A DNA stretch of 64,000 nt from Pipra filicauda (lineage: Eukaryota; Chordata; Aves; Passeriformes; Pipridae), in assembly GCF_003945595.2 (NCBI RefSeq), contig NW_024103862.1, positions 992,001 through 1,056,000 of the forward strand, written 5' to 3'. Position numbers and translations under genes: made by a program. Of the stretch, positions 62,756 to 64,000 are shown piece by piece; the stretch's first letter is position 1, and every line of letters starts with the position of its first letter. The notes below the pieces were generated by a model. The model was not told where the DNA came from, made no database searches, and was given only the letters and a program-made list of their open reading frames with translations.

Positions 62756-64000
62756 GGAAGAGAAAATTGCAAGCACCGGGAAGATTTTGCAAGTGTGTTA
62801 TCTGAGGACTCTGGCAAGTATGGCCCCACAGCACCTGGGCCCTTCATGTGTGTCTATATGACTCCACCATTCTGGGATGTGAGGACCCTGTAGGCTGTGC
62901 ATCCTCACAGCTGTCTCATGAGCTGGGAAAATGCTATCCTTTCTACTTTACAGGTTGGCAGAGAAAAAAAATGTATTTAGGTAGGGTTTCAGGAGTCTGA
63001 AGCCAGGAGAAATTTCTTCCTGAGTCAAAAGCAAATCTCTTAATCACAGGAGACATGAACTGTAGAGCCTGCTTGGGCAGGAGAAGATACTGTGTCTGAA
63101 CATTCACCAGTTTGCTGTCAGGAAATAAGCGAAAAATGGCCAGATCAAACTCATTTGTAGTTCTTGAGCTCACTGTTAAAGCCAGGGCTGTATGAAACAC
63201 CCCACTGTTTTTATTTCTGTAGGACGAACTGGTGGAAAAGCTGATTTATTTTTGACTCTTTAATACTCCTTTTGGAATGTCCATCAACATATGACCATTT
63301 CTGTGCTGATTGTGGCCATTTTCCCCAATAGTTAGACCCAAGGAGCAGATGGCACAGAGGGCCACAGCTTTGTTAGGACATGAGGAAGGCAGACCAGGCA
63401 CTGCACCTCTGTGCTAAGGGAATCCAAGGGCACCACCCCCAAACATATGTCACTCATCATGGCTAAATCACAGATGTTTTCCCCTTCACCAGGAAGCCCT
63501 AGGTTAAATAGGTAGCAGCATGGTAAGGCCTCTTCTGCACCTTCCACCCTGCTTCTGGGAAATGAAACTACTGAAAGACAGAAACACTGTTTAACTGTTT
63601 CTGAAGAGCTTGGTTTTGAGGTGGTGTTCAAGTGTCTTAGCAGTGGGTAGGGCAGAAGTCCTCAGTTAGTTAGGATAGATGCAATAATGACAATAAAAAC
63701 CCAACATCTGTCACACGTCTGAGATATATAGACTGCTTCACTACATTTGTTGTAGCAAACATATCAATAAACACATTCAGGTAACTGGTGGAGTGACACA
63801 GTAAATGGTGCCTAAGAAATTAGGAATTTCTTTTTTAAAAAAATCCTGCCCTGTTACAGGATTTGCCTACCAAATCCAAAAATCCCATCCTGGAACCCAA
63901 AGTTCCAATTCCAATTGCCTAAAATTTGCTTACTCAAATCCCATTTTAAAAAAAAAAAGTTCAGAAAGGAGAATGCTGCATTGTTCACCAGTATCTCTTT
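62756..64000. other. unique sequence to the window end
   Basis: No gene is recognised. The minus frames at 62943-63200 and 63332-63631 have no domain. An A run lies near 63950-63958. Nothing indicates a transposon crossing the window end. Confidence 0.45.

Noticed and set aside
62940..63030. MIR-like phrase (tactttacaggttggcagag, gtctgaagccagg)
   Set aside because: Only two short, poorly spaced matches. Not enough to call.
1..64000. CRISPR arrays, tRNA or rRNA genes, bacterial-type operons
   Set aside because: No regularly spaced repeats, no cloverleaf-like or rRNA-like sequence, and no dense coding were seen. The window is vertebrate noncoding DNA.

Overview
The window looks like nuclear DNA from a bird. 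The evidence is CR1 retrotransposons of several ages and orientations, two copies of one avian-type endogenous retrovirus LTR family, one much older amniote-type CR1 copy and a probable MIR relic, all in an AT-rich background. I found no intact protein-coding gene, no rRNA or tRNA and no CRISPR array. The short open frames are either inside transposable elements or look like chance. The window is best read as intergenic or deep intronic sequence.

Layout. A CR1 3' end lies on the minus strand at 361-970. An old CR1 relic is at 3285-4205 (+). The stretch to 21.8 kb is mostly unrecognised AT-rich DNA with short repeats and a MIR-like relic near 13.3 kb. A second CR1 with the ORF2 C-terminus is at 21831-22572 (-). 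A short CR1 scrap is at 32621-32682 (-) and a CR1 3' end at 34091-34530 (+). A solo LTR with near-matching 5-bp flanks is at 39189-40174 (+). A small CR1 3' end is at 49267-49515 (+).

The most structured part is 58792-62755. It holds a second LTR of the same family on the minus strand, then a short plus-strand CR1 reverse-transcriptase fragment, then about 2.7 kb of CR1 in the opposite orientation. That last part keeps the CR1 5' region, an ORF1 relic with SGNH/GDSL-esterase motifs, and the ORF2 endonuclease. All of these frames are broken.

The remaining sequence is unique. Several stretches (28.7 kb, 37.0-38.1 kb, 42.5-43.0 kb, 45.1-45.3 kb, 57.8-58.0 kb) have the non-repetitive, homeodomain- or octamer-site-rich look of conserved noncoding elements, but only alignment to other birds could establish that. 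I found no convincing undescribed biological system. The points most worth checking are the chimeric LTR/CR1/inverted-CR1 block, the three-frame openness of the antisense LTR strand, and the possible regulatory cluster next to the solo LTR.
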